A DNA stretch of 63,341 nucleotides from Shewanella sp. TC10. GTDB taxonomy: Bacteria; Pseudomonadota; Gammaproteobacteria; Enterobacterales; Shewanellaceae. The notes under the pieces were generated by a model. It saw only the letters and a list, made by a program, of their open reading frames with translations. It was not told the DNA's origin and searched no databases. The position numbers were made by a program, and so were the translations under genes. Within the stretch, counting starts at the first letter, position 1. Every line of letters begins with the position of its first letter. The stretch covers positions 64 through 63,404 of the forward strand of contig NZ_VKHR01000026.1 of the NCBI RefSeq assembly GCF_009663145.1. The letters run 5' to 3'. Below are positions 44,845 through 53,405 of this stretch, piece after piece.

Positions 44845-45558
44845 TTAGCTTAATGCCGCTTTTTGCGTATCGACAATTTCGCGAATGCCGTGCTTCGCAA
44901 GCTCAAGTAAGCTTAATAACTCTTCGTGGCTGAATGGCTCACCTTCGGCAGTGCCTTGGATTTCAATCATCTTGCCAGTTTCAGTCATCACAACGTTCAT
45001 GTCAGTTTCAGCAGCGCTATCTTCGATATATTCTAAATCGCAGATTGGCTCACCTTTGTAAATACCAACACTTACAGCAGCAATTAAGAACTTAAGCGGG
45101 TTAGTTTTTAAAATGCCTTTACCACGCGCCCAGTTTAATGCATCGACTAATGCAACACAGGCACCAGTAATCGCAGCAGTACGAGTACCACCATCAGCTT
45201 GAATCACATCACAATCGATTACGATAGTGTTCTCGCCTAAGGCTTTCATGTCTACCGCAGCACGTAATGAACGGCCGATCAAACGTTGGATTTCTTGAGT
45301 ACGACCAGACTGCTTACCACGTGCCGCTTCACGTTGCATACGGCTATGAGTCGAACGAGGAAGCATACCGTATTCAGCAGTTACCCAGCCTTGGCCTTGG
45401 CCTTTAAGAAAACGCGGTACGCCTTCCTCAAAGCTTGCAGTACATAACACTTTAGTGTCACCAAATTCAACCAACACCGAACCTTCAGCATGAGCTGTAA
45501 ATTGACGAGTAATCGTAACTGGACGAGATTGTGCAGGTGTTCTGTCGCTTGGACGCAT
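44845..45558 (-). CDS. rph: Ribonuclease PH
   Basis: Phosphorolytic 3'-5' exoribonuclease for tRNA 3' maturation. 237 residues from ATG 45558 ([21 protein letters not shown]); an ATG two codons earlier is in frame but too close to the AGGA Shine-Dalgarno. Visible: [71 protein letters not shown]. Its translation probably couples to pyrE attenuation. Confidence 0.97.
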   Translation of the reverse strand: MRPSDRTPAQSRPVTITRQFTAHAEGSVLVEFGDTKVLCTASFEEGVPRFLKGQGQGWVTAEYGMLPRSTHSRMQREAARGKQSGRTQEIQRLIGRSLRAAVDMKALGENTIVIDCDVIQADGGTRTAAITGACVALVDALNWARGKGILKTNPLKFLIAAVSVGIYKGEPICDLEYIEDSAAETDMNVVMTETGKMIEIQGTAEGEPFSHEELLSLLELAKHGIREIVDTQKAALS

Positions 45559-45813
45559 ATGCATTTCCTATTGTGTGGAATCAGTGACTAAATTGGCCTT
45601 AAGCCTAAGTTCTAGCTAAGGTCGGGCATATTATCCTTGGTAGCGCCTTCAATCAGCAGCTAACAAGATAAACCCACAACCAACGCTCATAATTGAACAG
45701 CATTATAGTGACTTGTTAGCCTTGATGCCACGTCAAACAAAACCCTTATTGGATTTTTATTAACAAAACGGCACACTGGTCAAAGGAATGTGACTCATGC
45801 TTTAAGGGAAATG

Positions 45814-46809
45814 ATGAAAATAGCCATCTTTGGTGCAGGTTCAACAGGATGTTACTTAGCCGGCGAATTACTCATGGCTAAACTCGATGTCAGCTTAATT
45901 TGTCGCGAGCGCATTAAACGCAGCATTATCGACAATCAAGGCATCACGCTCACAAGCTACCAAGGCTTGCATCAAAAAGTCATGCCGAACGCACTGCTCA
46001 CCGAAGTTGACACAGACACACCCAGATTCGATTTGATTTTTGTCACCTTAAAATGTCATCAAGTTAGTGAGATTAGTGAGCAACTACTGCAGTTATCCCA
46101 CCAGCAAAGCACCATAGTGTTAATGCAAAACGGCTTAGGCAGTTTAGATGAAATTAAGCAAGCACTCGCTAACATCTCAGCGCAGCCAAGGCTGCTGATA
46201 CAGGGCATAACCCCGTTTAATGTCCTGCAAAAAGACCATGCCACCTTTCATAAAGGCACCGAAGGTGAATTCACTTTTGCCAATTCGCCCCATACGCAGG
46301 CTATTCAACAAGCAATGCTTTCTGCAGGCTTAAGTTGCACCTTGGCAGAGGATATGGCGCCAATCATTTACGGCAAACTACTGCTTAACCTCAATAATGC
46401 GCTCAATGCCATCACCGATGTACCGATTAAGCAGCAACTGAGTCAAAAACAGACCCGTAAATTATTAAGCCTTGCGATGAAAGAATGGCTAAGCGTGTGT
46501 CAAAAAGCCTGTTTGCCGTTAGCACAATTCACCAAAGTAAAACCCCAATGGTTACCGCTTATATTGTCCTTACCCGATAGCCTGTTTACACTGCTAGCAA
46601 AACAAATGCTCGATATCGACCCACAGGCGCGCTCATCCATGTGGGAAGACATACAGGCTAATCGTAAAACCGAAATAGACTATTTAAACCAAGCCGTAGT
46701 CAAACTCGGGCAGCAACATCAGGTCGCTACACCCGTTAATGCCGCAATCGTCAGTGCAATCAAGCAGCTAGAACAGGGCCAAAAGGTCGATATTAAATCA
46801 CTGGGTTAA
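45814..46809 (+). CDS. panE: 2-dehydropantoate 2-reductase (ketopantoate reductase) family protein
   Basis: NADPH-dependent reduction of ketopantoate in pantothenate synthesis. 331 residues from the second of two adjacent ATGs (45814; MKIAIFGAGSTGCYLAGELL), with AAGGGA upstream. The Rossmann motif GAGSTGCYLA is followed by conserved LKCHQV, the catalytic lysine region YGKLLLNLNNALNAITD, and SSMWEDIQANRKTEIDYLNQAVV. PanE activity is the usual assignment, but paralogues act on other 2-ketoacids. Confidence 0.85.
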   Translation: MKIAIFGAGSTGCYLAGELLMAKLDVSLICRERIKRSIIDNQGITLTSYQGLHQKVMPNALLTEVDTDTPRFDLIFVTLKCHQVSEISEQLLQLSHQQSTIVLMQNGLGSLDEIKQALANISAQPRLLIQGITPFNVLQKDHATFHKGTEGEFTFANSPHTQAIQQAMLSAGLSCTLAEDMAPIIYGKLLLNLNNALNAITDVPIKQQLSQKQTRKLLSLAMKEWLSVCQKACLPLAQFTKVKPQWLPLILSLPDSLFTLLAKQMLDIDPQARSSMWEDIQANRKTEIDYLNQAVVKLGQQHQVATPVNAAIVSAIKQLEQGQKVDIKSLG

Positions 46810-46817
46810 TCGGTATA

Positions 46818-46851
46818 AAAAAGGCCATGACTTTAATCAGTCACGGCCTAT
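46818..46851 (-). terminator. Terminator of lgt
   Basis: AGGCCATGACT pairs with AGTCACGGCCT; on the minus strand the stem is followed by TTTTTT. Confidence 0.8.
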
Positions 46852-46873
46852 GATTAGCTTTTAGTATCTTATT

Positions 46874-46969
46874 AAATCAACAGTCAATTAAATCAACAGC
46901 CAATTAAACAACAGTCTGCTTAATCGACTAGCTGCTGAATCGACTAGCTGCTCAATCGACAGTCTGCCA
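46874..46969. repeat. Six degenerate 16-bp tandem units between panE and lgt
   Basis: Units start at 46874, 46890, 46906, 46922, 46938 and 46954. The first pair share AAATCAACAG, the fourth and fifth share AATCGACTAGCTGCT. A decayed seventh continues to the lgt stop. The gradual drift from one sub-type to the next suggests sequential duplication. Confidence 0.8.
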
Positions 46970-46980
46970 AATTAACTAGC

Positions 46981-47763
46981 TTACTTCTGCTTTTTTACAA
47001 ACGGTAAAATAAGCAAAGCCACACCCACAAGTAAAAACGGAATACTCAGTAATTGCCCTGCACTCATGGTCCACTCAGTGGCATAAGCCGCTTGCTTCAC
47101 TTTGACCATTTCAATGGCCCAACGCGCACTGAATACGCTACATAAGAACAAGCCGAATATAACGCCGTGCTTTTCTTTTAAGTTAGTAAACTTGTACACA
47201 GCATAAAGCGAAATAAAGATAATTAAGTAGCTAATCGCTTCGTATAACTGTGCAGGATGGCGCGGTAGTAAGTCCACACGCTCAAAAATAATGCCCCAAG
47301 GTTTAGTAGTCGGCAGACCTAAAATCTCAGAGTTGGCAAAGTTAGCCATACGCACAAAGAAGCCAAATATCGCGGTCGCAATTGCTAGCCTATCCAATAG
47401 GAATAAAAACGGCATATCAGTTTTACGCTTGTAGTAATACAGCGCTAATATCGCCCCTAACCCGCCGCCATGACTGGCTAAGCCGCCTTCCCAAATCGCC
47501 AGAATCTTCATCGGGTTAGCAAAGTAATAACTCGGATCGTAAAAGAAACAATGGGCTAAACGCGCACCAACAATAATCCCCACCACACAGTACATCAGTA
47601 AGTTATCTAACGACTCAACATCCAAGCCCTCTTTTTTGTACATGCGCTTCATTACCTGAAAACCACTGGCAATCGCCAATGCAAATAATGCCCCGTACCA
47701 ATGTACTTTAAGACCCATAAATGAAATTAATACCGGGTCGAGATTCCACACGAAATGGTCCAA
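46981..47763 (-). CDS. lgt: Prolipoprotein diacylglyceryl transferase
   Basis: Inner-membrane enzyme that adds diacylglycerol to the lipobox cysteine of prolipoproteins. 260 residues, seven membrane spans. Visible: WYGALFALAI, GARLAHCFFYDPSYY, the active-site loop EGGLASHGGGLGA, and PRHPAQLYEAISY. The thyA gene that often follows is not here. Confidence 0.97.
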   Translation of the reverse strand: MDHFVWNLDPVLISFMGLKVHWYGALFALAIASGFQVMKRMYKKEGLDVESLDNLLMYCVVGIIVGARLAHCFFYDPSYYFANPMKILAIWEGGLASHGGGLGAILALYYYKRKTDMPFLFLLDRLAIATAIFGFFVRMANFANSEILGLPTTKPWGIIFERVDLLPRHPAQLYEAISYLIIFISLYAVYKFTNLKEKHGVIFGLFLCSVFSARWAIEMVKVKQAAYATEWTMSAGQLLSIPFLLVGVALLILPFVKKQK

Positions 47764-48045
47764 TTGCCTACTCCAAAATTTGATAACACCTTAAATCCGC
47801 AGATCTAAGTTGATGATTGAGCCTACTATAAACAATTCACTTAACGAATTCGATGACAAACCCATCGATAACGCCATTTAACAGGCCAAGATAGCCAAAG
47901 CGCTAAACACTTCAGTGATGTGACCGTGTAAAACGGCTTAAGTTTCGATATTTAAAGTGAATTTACCTTTGTACACTTTGACCTTCAAGGCCAGCAGACT
48001 ATAATCGACAACACACACTTGCTGCTAACTATTCAGGGTTCAACC

Positions 48046-48909
48046 ATGATCCAAAGTATGACCGCCTACGCTCGCATTGAGCACAAAGCCGAATGGGGCA
48101 CCGCCTCTTGGGAACTTCGCTCAGTCAATCAACGCTACTTAGAAACTTACCTGCGTTTACCAGAGCAAATGCGCAGCCTTGAGCCAGTATTACGTGATCG
48201 CCTACGTAAACGCTTAAACCGCGGTAAAGTTGAGGTCAACTTACGTTACGAACTGTCTGAATCTGGCAGCAGTGAAATGCGCCTAAACCAAGACTTGGCC
48301 AAGCAATTACTTAATGCCGCTGAATGGTTAAAAAAAGAAGCTAATCAAGGTGAACTTAACCTAGTCGATATACTACGCTGGCCTGGTGTTATGGCAGGTG
48401 CAGAGCAAGACATGGGCGAAATCAACAAAGATTTACTCGGTGCATTCGACGGTGCAGTGGCACAATTTATCGAAGCCCGTGGCCGTGAAGGCGAAGCCAT
48501 CAACGCCATGCTACAAACTCGCTTAGACCAAATCGTTGAGCAAGTGGCTATCGTGCGTGAACACATGCCAGCAGTAATGCAATGGCAACGTGACAAGCTC
48601 ACCAACCGTTTAGCCGAAATCACCGGCGAACTTGATCCAGCACGTATGGAACAAGAAATGGTATTGCTTGCACAAAAAATGGATGTTGCAGAAGAAATGG
48701 ACCGCCTTGATGCACACGTTGCTGAAACGCGCCTAATTCTTAAAAAAGGTGGCGCACAAGGACGTCGTTTAGACTTCATGATGCAAGAATTTAACCGTGA
48801 ATCTAACACCCTAGCGTCAAAGTCAATCAGCGCAGAAGTCACTGCAGCAGCGGTAGAGCTTAAAGTATTGATTGAGCAAATGAGAGAACAAATTCAAAAC
48901 GTTGAGTAA
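48046..48909 (+). CDS. yicC: YicC family endoribonuclease-like protein
   Basis: 287 residues from ATG 48046 (MIQSMTAYARIEHKAEWGTASWELRSVNQRYLE); the frame runs upstream to 48019 but this start matches YicC. YicC/YloC proteins are recently described endoribonucleases involved in small-RNA decay. EVNLRYELSESG, DILRWPGVM and the C-terminal MQEFNRESNTLASKS segment are typical. In E. coli yicC is next to rph; here lgt and panE intervene. A terminator follows, and the accessory island starts just beyond. Confidence 0.93.
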   Translation: MIQSMTAYARIEHKAEWGTASWELRSVNQRYLETYLRLPEQMRSLEPVLRDRLRKRLNRGKVEVNLRYELSESGSSEMRLNQDLAKQLLNAAEWLKKEANQGELNLVDILRWPGVMAGAEQDMGEINKDLLGAFDGAVAQFIEARGREGEAINAMLQTRLDQIVEQVAIVREHMPAVMQWQRDKLTNRLAEITGELDPARMEQEMVLLAQKMDVAEEMDRLDAHVAETRLILKKGGAQGRRLDFMMQEFNRESNTLASKSISAEVTAAAVELKVLIEQMREQIQNVE

Positions 48910-48935
48910 GCTTTCTACGGACGTTTTATAAAACT

Positions 48936-48961
48936 AAGCCCAGTGAATGCTGGGCTTTTTA
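48936..48961 (+). terminator. Terminator of yicC
   Basis: AAGCCCAG, loop TGAAT-type, CTGGGCTT, then T-run. Confidence 0.85.
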
Positions 48962-49000
48962 GTGCAGTTTGAAAAGTTTATAGCCCTTATAACAATCTCG

Positions 49001-49051
49001 TTTTACACACTATAACCGTTAAAAGCACTTTTACACGCTATAGGCGGTAAA
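49001..49051. repeat. Pair of 23-bp direct repeats upstream of the methyltransferase gene
   Basis: 49001-49023 and 49029-49051 both start TTTTACAC and match at 19 of 23 positions; start-to-start distance 28 bp. They sit 51-101 bp upstream of the -10 element at 49102, so they could bind a regulator of the cassette. Confidence 0.55.
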
Positions 49052-49101
49052 CATTATTTATATGGCAATTTTTTATCACTAGCAGAATCTTTTTGGCTAG
49101 G

Positions 49102-49120
49102 TATAATTTGCGATTCGCAA
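49102..49120 (+). promoter_or_regulatory. -10 box with overlapping palindromic operator of the methyltransferase gene
   Basis: TATAAT (49102-49107) is followed at once by TTGCGATTCGCAA (49108-49120), a perfect 13-bp palindrome centred on the expected transcription start. No good -35 (CTAGCA at 49079-49084 matches three of six), which suggests activator dependence or a weak promoter. A repressor at this palindrome is inferred. Confidence 0.6.
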
Positions 49121-49149
49121 GTCCAATTCTGTCTTAGGTAATGTAATTA

Positions 49150-50310
49150 ATGAAAGCGATTGATCTTTTCTCTGGTGCAGGTGGCTTCTCATTAGCCGCA
49201 CATCAATGTGGTATTGATGTTGTAGCAGCTATCGAATTAGATAAAGCCGCTTCAATAACTTATCAAAGTAATCTAATTGATCGACTGAAATCACCAACCA
49301 AGCTGATTAATGGTGACATCAATGAAGTAGACCTCCCCGCTCTGATGAAAGAGCTAAAGCTCAAATCAGGTGACTTGGATCTGTTACTTGGCGGTCCACC
49401 TTGCCAAGGGTTTTCAACCCACAGAATAAACGACGCAGGTATAGATGACCCACGAAATCAGCTGCTGTTAAAGTACTTCGATTTTGTTGATGGACTAAAA
49501 CCAAAAGCCTTCTTAATCGAGAATGTGGCAGGCCTTTTATGGTCGCGCCACGAAGAGTACCTGCAAAAACTGTTAGCGTTAGCAGAGGAACATGGCTACA
49601 CCATCCATTTTTGTAATATCCTCAATGCTAAAGATTATGGCGTGCCACAAAACCGTAAACGGGTTTTCATTTTTGGCACCCGTAAAAATTTGAATATTGA
49701 GAATCCTGATTTCCCACCTGCGGCTACTCACTTTTCACCGACATCTGAAAAAACACCAAAGTGGAAAACAGCTTCAACGGTTTTTGAAAAGCTTACACAC
49801 ACACTGATTGAACAGTATATTGAAGATTATTTTAGGCCTAAAACAAATCTGACGGATGATGAAGCAAGGTTTCTTCTTCAATCACTAGAATATGGTGAAC
49901 CTGTAAAAGATGATGATATTTGCAAGATTAACATGCAACCAACGCCTAAAATGATTCAGCAATTCATTGATACTCCGCTAAATGGGAGCAGAGAAGACGC
50001 TGGGGAAAAACATAGAAAAACCTGTCACTCAAATGGCTATAAAGGTCATAAAGATGTTTACGGTCGAGTGATGATCCACTTACCAAGTAACACCGTCACT
50101 ACTGGATGTAACAACCCTTCCAAGGGGCGTTTTATACATCCATGGCAAAACAATGGCATGACTCTTAGGCATGCAGCTCGCTTTCAAACCTTCCCTGAGA
50201 GTTTTAACTTCCTAGGTAATACCACCTCTATAGCCAAGCAGATAGGTAATGCCGTTCCTCCTTTGTTAGCAAAAGTCCTGATAAATGATATATGTAGTAG
50301 ATTGAAATAA
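49150..50310 (+). CDS. C5-cytosine DNA methyltransferase (Dcm/M.HhaI superfamily)
   Basis: SAM-dependent DNA 5-methylcytosine methyltransferase. 386 residues. Motif I DLFSGAGGFS (5-14), motif IV GGPPCQGFS with catalytic C85, motif VI ENV (124-126), motif VIII QNRKR (167-171), and motif X QIGNAVPP (364-371) are all intact, so it should be active. The target recognition domain is the variable 175-320 region, ending VYGRVMIHLPSNTVTT; the recognised sequence cannot be read from it. First gene of the accessory island, about 60 bp upstream of the GHKL gene, preceded by its own promoter. It is separate from any housekeeping dcm context, and no vsr follows. Confidence 0.95.
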   Translation: MKAIDLFSGAGGFSLAAHQCGIDVVAAIELDKAASITYQSNLIDRLKSPTKLINGDINEVDLPALMKELKLKSGDLDLLLGGPPCQGFSTHRINDAGIDDPRNQLLLKYFDFVDGLKPKAFLIENVAGLLWSRHEEYLQKLLALAEEHGYTIHFCNILNAKDYGVPQNRKRVFIFGTRKNLNIENPDFPPAATHFSPTSEKTPKWKTASTVFEKLTHTLIEQYIEDYFRPKTNLTDDEARFLLQSLEYGEPVKDDDICKINMQPTPKMIQQFIDTPLNGSREDAGEKHRKTCHSNGYKGHKDVYGRVMIHLPSNTVTTGCNNPSKGRFIHPWQNNGMTLRHAARFQTFPESFNFLGNTTSIAKQIGNAVPPLLAKVLINDICSRLK

Positions 50311-50369
50311 TAAAAGTGCCTATTATTGTAGGTACTTGTTACATCTAAACTACTGAGACTTAGCTAAAA

Positions 50370-53300
50370 ATGGCCCAAATGAGTGTAAGCGCCAGAGCTG
50401 TAGACATGCTCGGCCGCCAGCAAATTGCTGGAATCCCTACAGCTATTCATGAGCTGTTTAAAAATGCACATGATGCATATGCCAAAAATGTCGAAATAGA
50501 TTATTTCAAAGATCAGAACCTCTTAACTCTAAGAGATGATGGCACAGGTATGACAGAAAGCGATTTCATCAGTAAATGGTTAACTATTGGCACCTCAAGT
50601 AAATTTGGTGTTAATCGAAAATCAGATTATATACCAGAAGGAATGAATGAGCGTAAGCTGATGGGTGAAAAAGGCATTGGACGCCTAGCTATTGCATCAA
50701 TTGGCCGACAAGTCCTTGTTTTAAGTAGAGCAGAAAGAGCTGATGGTCTTCATGACATGATTGTTGCTCTAGTTCATTGGAGCCAATTTGAAATTCCAGA
50801 CATTAGCATTTCAGATATTATTATCCCTACGAGAACCTTTCCCGAGAGTGTTTTGCCAACGGCCCACGACCTCCAAGGTATGGTAAAAGAACTAATTAAA
50901 AACCTACAAGAACTGGGAAATAAAATACCTTCTGAGTTTATGAACCTGATTTTAGAGGATGTAAAATTATTAGCATTCTCTCCTGAAGTGTTGTTTAAAA
51001 ATATACAAGGTAAAACTGTCAAGAATTGGAATGCTACTCAGGATGACACTTCAAAAGATGACTTATTAGATAGTGCGAAACCGCCAGTTCTAGATGGCTT
51101 CGGCAAGGGCACACATTTTATAATTATGCCTTGTGATGAGACTTTAAGCTTAGATATTAAAACTAATGATGTAGGTACAACTGAGCTTCAGAAAATATTA
51201 GTAGGTTTCTCTAATTCTCTTTCTAACAGTAAACACACTGCCATGTCTTCTAAGTTCAGATTACATCAAGGCTCATCAGAGCCAGAAGAATTAATTGAAG
51301 AAGGTTTTTTCACTCCCGAAGATGCAAAAAGTGCAGACCACTATATCGAAGGGGAGTTCGATGAATATGGACAATTTAAAGGGTTCGTTACTGTCTTTAA
51401 AGGTGAACCTCAAAAGCACATTATAAATTGGAATGAAAATTATGGCTCAAAAACTCGTTGTGGGCCTTTTAAAATCAAATTCTCTTATTTACAAGGTGCT
51501 GCATCCGACAGTTTAGTCCCAACAGAAATATACACAGATATAAAGTCAAAACTAGGCATGTATGGAGGGTTATACCTTTATAAAGATGGTATTCGTGTTT
51601 TGCCGTATGGCAAACAAGAATTTGATTTTTTAAAGTTTGAGGAAAAACGTACTAAAAGAGCTGCGACTGCCTTTTTTTCATATCGACTGATGTTTGGTGC
51701 AATAGATATAGAGCACGATATAAATAAAAAGTTAATTGAAAAAGCTGGGCGTGAAGGGCTAATTGAAAATATAGCTTATCGTGAGTTTAAAGGAATTCTT
51801 GAACATTTCTTTGACCAACTTGCAGCTGACTTCTTCAGAAGCACATCAAGTAATGATCGCTTTAATGAAATAAAAACCAAATTAAAAGATATTGTAGAAG
51901 CCGAGAAAGCTGCAATTGACAGACGTAAAAAACTTGTTGGCCCTAAAAAAGCGAAATTTGAAGAGCAGTTGAACAGTTTTTTTGACTTTTTTGATGATAA
52001 TTACTTCACTAACGAAGTTAATACCTTATTAGATTTCGTTGAGTCTGAGTTAAACAAAACTAATGATAATTGGAGTAATAAAGAAAAGTATAGCTTCATA
52101 TTTGACTTGAAAAAGCATGTAAAAGGTACCTGGAAGAAAGTTAATGACGCTAGTAAAGTAAGCAAACCCAATATAGGTTTAAATAAAGATTTAACAAAAA
52201 ACTGGATTAGTTACTTAAAAACTAAAGAGAAAATGAATGACGACCTAATTCAGCCTGCCAATTTAAAAATTGAAGAAAATATAGCATCCTATATTGAAAG
52301 CCATGGCCTCACTTTTTCACTGAGAGAGCAAGTAAGTGGAGTCTTGGAGGAAGAAAGAAGGTCCCTTAAAAAAAATATTTCACAATATAAGCATGAGCTC
52401 ACCGCTAATGTTAGTGAGATTGATTCAGTAATAAAAGACAAGGCTAGATTAAAGTCAGGTGAGTTCACCAACAAATTATCTGAAGTTATGTCAAACATAA
52501 ATTCAACTCCAATAGATACCCTTTCCGTTGAGGAGTCTACTCAATTAATTACTAATTGGGAAAATGAACTAGAGATAATTTCTAATAAAACCGAAGAATA
52601 CTTCAGTAAAATGCGCGACACTGTAGAACTGGTCCTAGGTGATTTAAAAGATGAGAAATCTAGCTCAGTAGATACTCTTGCAGCATTAGAGACAGAAAAC
52701 GAACAAGTTAAAGATTCATTGAATCAATATTTTGATTTTGCTCAGTTGGGGATGTCACTTGGTATTATTCAACATGAGTTCAGCAGTACTGCGAGAAATG
52801 TAAGAAGCTCAATACAGTCTATAAAGCCGTGGGCTGATAAAAACCCCAAACTAGGGAGCCTATATAAGAATATTAATAATAGCTTTTCTCATCTAGATGG
52901 TTACTTGAAAATGTTTACACCTCTTAACCGTCGGTTGTATCGAAGTAAAGTTGAGCTTTCCGGAAAAGAAATTGAATCTTACTTACGAGATATATTTCAG
53001 GAACGTTTGACGAGACATCATATTAAATTTGAAGTCACTCATGAGTTTAAAGTAAGAACAACAAGAGTATTCCCTTCGTCTTTCCTACCCGTTTTTATTA
53101 ACGTGGTAGATAATGCTATTTACTGGTTAAACTCTCAATTGCAAAGTGAAAACGCTAATAAATATATCAAACTAGACGTAAATAACGAACAGCTAACAAT
53201 AAGTAATAATGGCCCAGCTATCGCATCAGTAGATGAGGATAGAATCTTTGAATTTACATTTTCTAGAAAATCTGGTGGTCGTGGTATGGGTTTATACATA

Positions 53301-53405
53301 AGTAAACAAAGTTTAAATAGTGAAGGGTTCGATATTGAATTAGTTAGTACTGGAGCATCACCATGTTTTGCTATTAGCAAACAGCTCCCGGGAGGCGAAG
53401 AATAA
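50370..53405 (+). CDS. Dual GHKL ATPase: MORC/Hsp90-like N-domain plus histidine-kinase-like C-domain
   Basis: 1011 residues. N-terminal GHKL module: N-box HELFKNAHDAYA (E28, N32, D35), G1 DDGTGM (56-61), G2 GEKGIGR (99-105), of the MORC/MutL/Hsp90 type, followed by a second sub-domain to about 470. A long, Lys/Glu-rich, largely coiled-coil segment runs from about 490 to 780. Next is a helix IQHEFSSTARNVR whose H802-Glu pair resembles a histidine-kinase phosphoacceptor helix, then a second GHKL module: N-box NVVDNAIYW (911-919), G1 as SNNGP (945-949, Asn in place of the usual Asp), G2 GGRGMGLYISK (969-979). So one chain has two ATP sites, the second kinase-like. It overlaps the receiver gene by one base (TAATG). 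Prokaryotic MORC-like ATPases are known in restriction-modification operons. I infer a DNA-clamp/sensor role; kinase activity is unproven, and the G1 substitution is a caution. Confidence 0.8.
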   Translation: MAQMSVSARAVDMLGRQQIAGIPTAIHELFKNAHDAYAKNVEIDYFKDQNLLTLRDDGTGMTESDFISKWLTIGTSSKFGVNRKSDYIPEGMNERKLMGEKGIGRLAIASIGRQVLVLSRAERADGLHDMIVALVHWSQFEIPDISISDIIIPTRTFPESVLPTAHDLQGMVKELIKNLQELGNKIPSEFMNLILEDVKLLAFSPEVLFKNIQGKTVKNWNATQDDTSKDDLLDSAKPPVLDGFGKGTHFIIMPCDETLSLDIKTNDVGTTELQKILVGFSNSLSNSKHTAMSSKFRLHQGSSEPEELIEEGFFTPEDAKSADHYIEGEFDEYGQFKGFVTVFKGEPQKHIINWNENYGSKTRCGPFKIKFSYLQGAASDSLVPTEIYTDIKSKLGMYGGLYLYKDGIRVLPYGKQEFDFLKFEEKRTKRAATAFFSYRLMFGAIDIEHDINKKLIEKAGREGLIENIAYREFKGILEHFFDQLAADFFRSTSSNDRFNEIKTKLKDIVEAEKAAIDRRKKLVGPKKAKFEEQLNSFFDFFDDNYFTNEVNTLLDFVESELNKTNDNWSNKEKYSFIFDLKKHVKGTWKKVNDASKVSKPNIGLNKDLTKNWISYLKTKEKMNDDLIQPANLKIEENIASYIESHGLTFSLREQVSGVLEEERRSLKKNISQYKHELTANVSEIDSVIKDKARLKSGEFTNKLSEVMSNINSTPIDTLSVEESTQLITNWENELEIISNKTEEYFSKMRDTVELVLGDLKDEKSSSVDTLAALETENEQVKDSLNQYFDFAQLGMSLGIIQHEFSSTARNVRSSIQSIKPWADKNPKLGSLYKNINNSFSHLDGYLKMFTPLNRRLYRSKVELSGKEIESYLRDIFQERLTRHHIKFEVTHEFKVRTTRVFPSSFLPVFINVVDNAIYWLNSQLQSENANKYIKLDVNNEQLTISNNGPAIASVDEDRIFEFTFSRKSGGRGMGLYISKQSLNSEGFDIELVSTGASPCFAISKQLPGGEE

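Noticed and set aside
46874..46969. Possible CRISPR-like array between panE and lgt
   Set aside because: Units are 16 bp with no unique spacers and drift in sequence; no cas gene is nearby. It is a degenerate tandem repeat.
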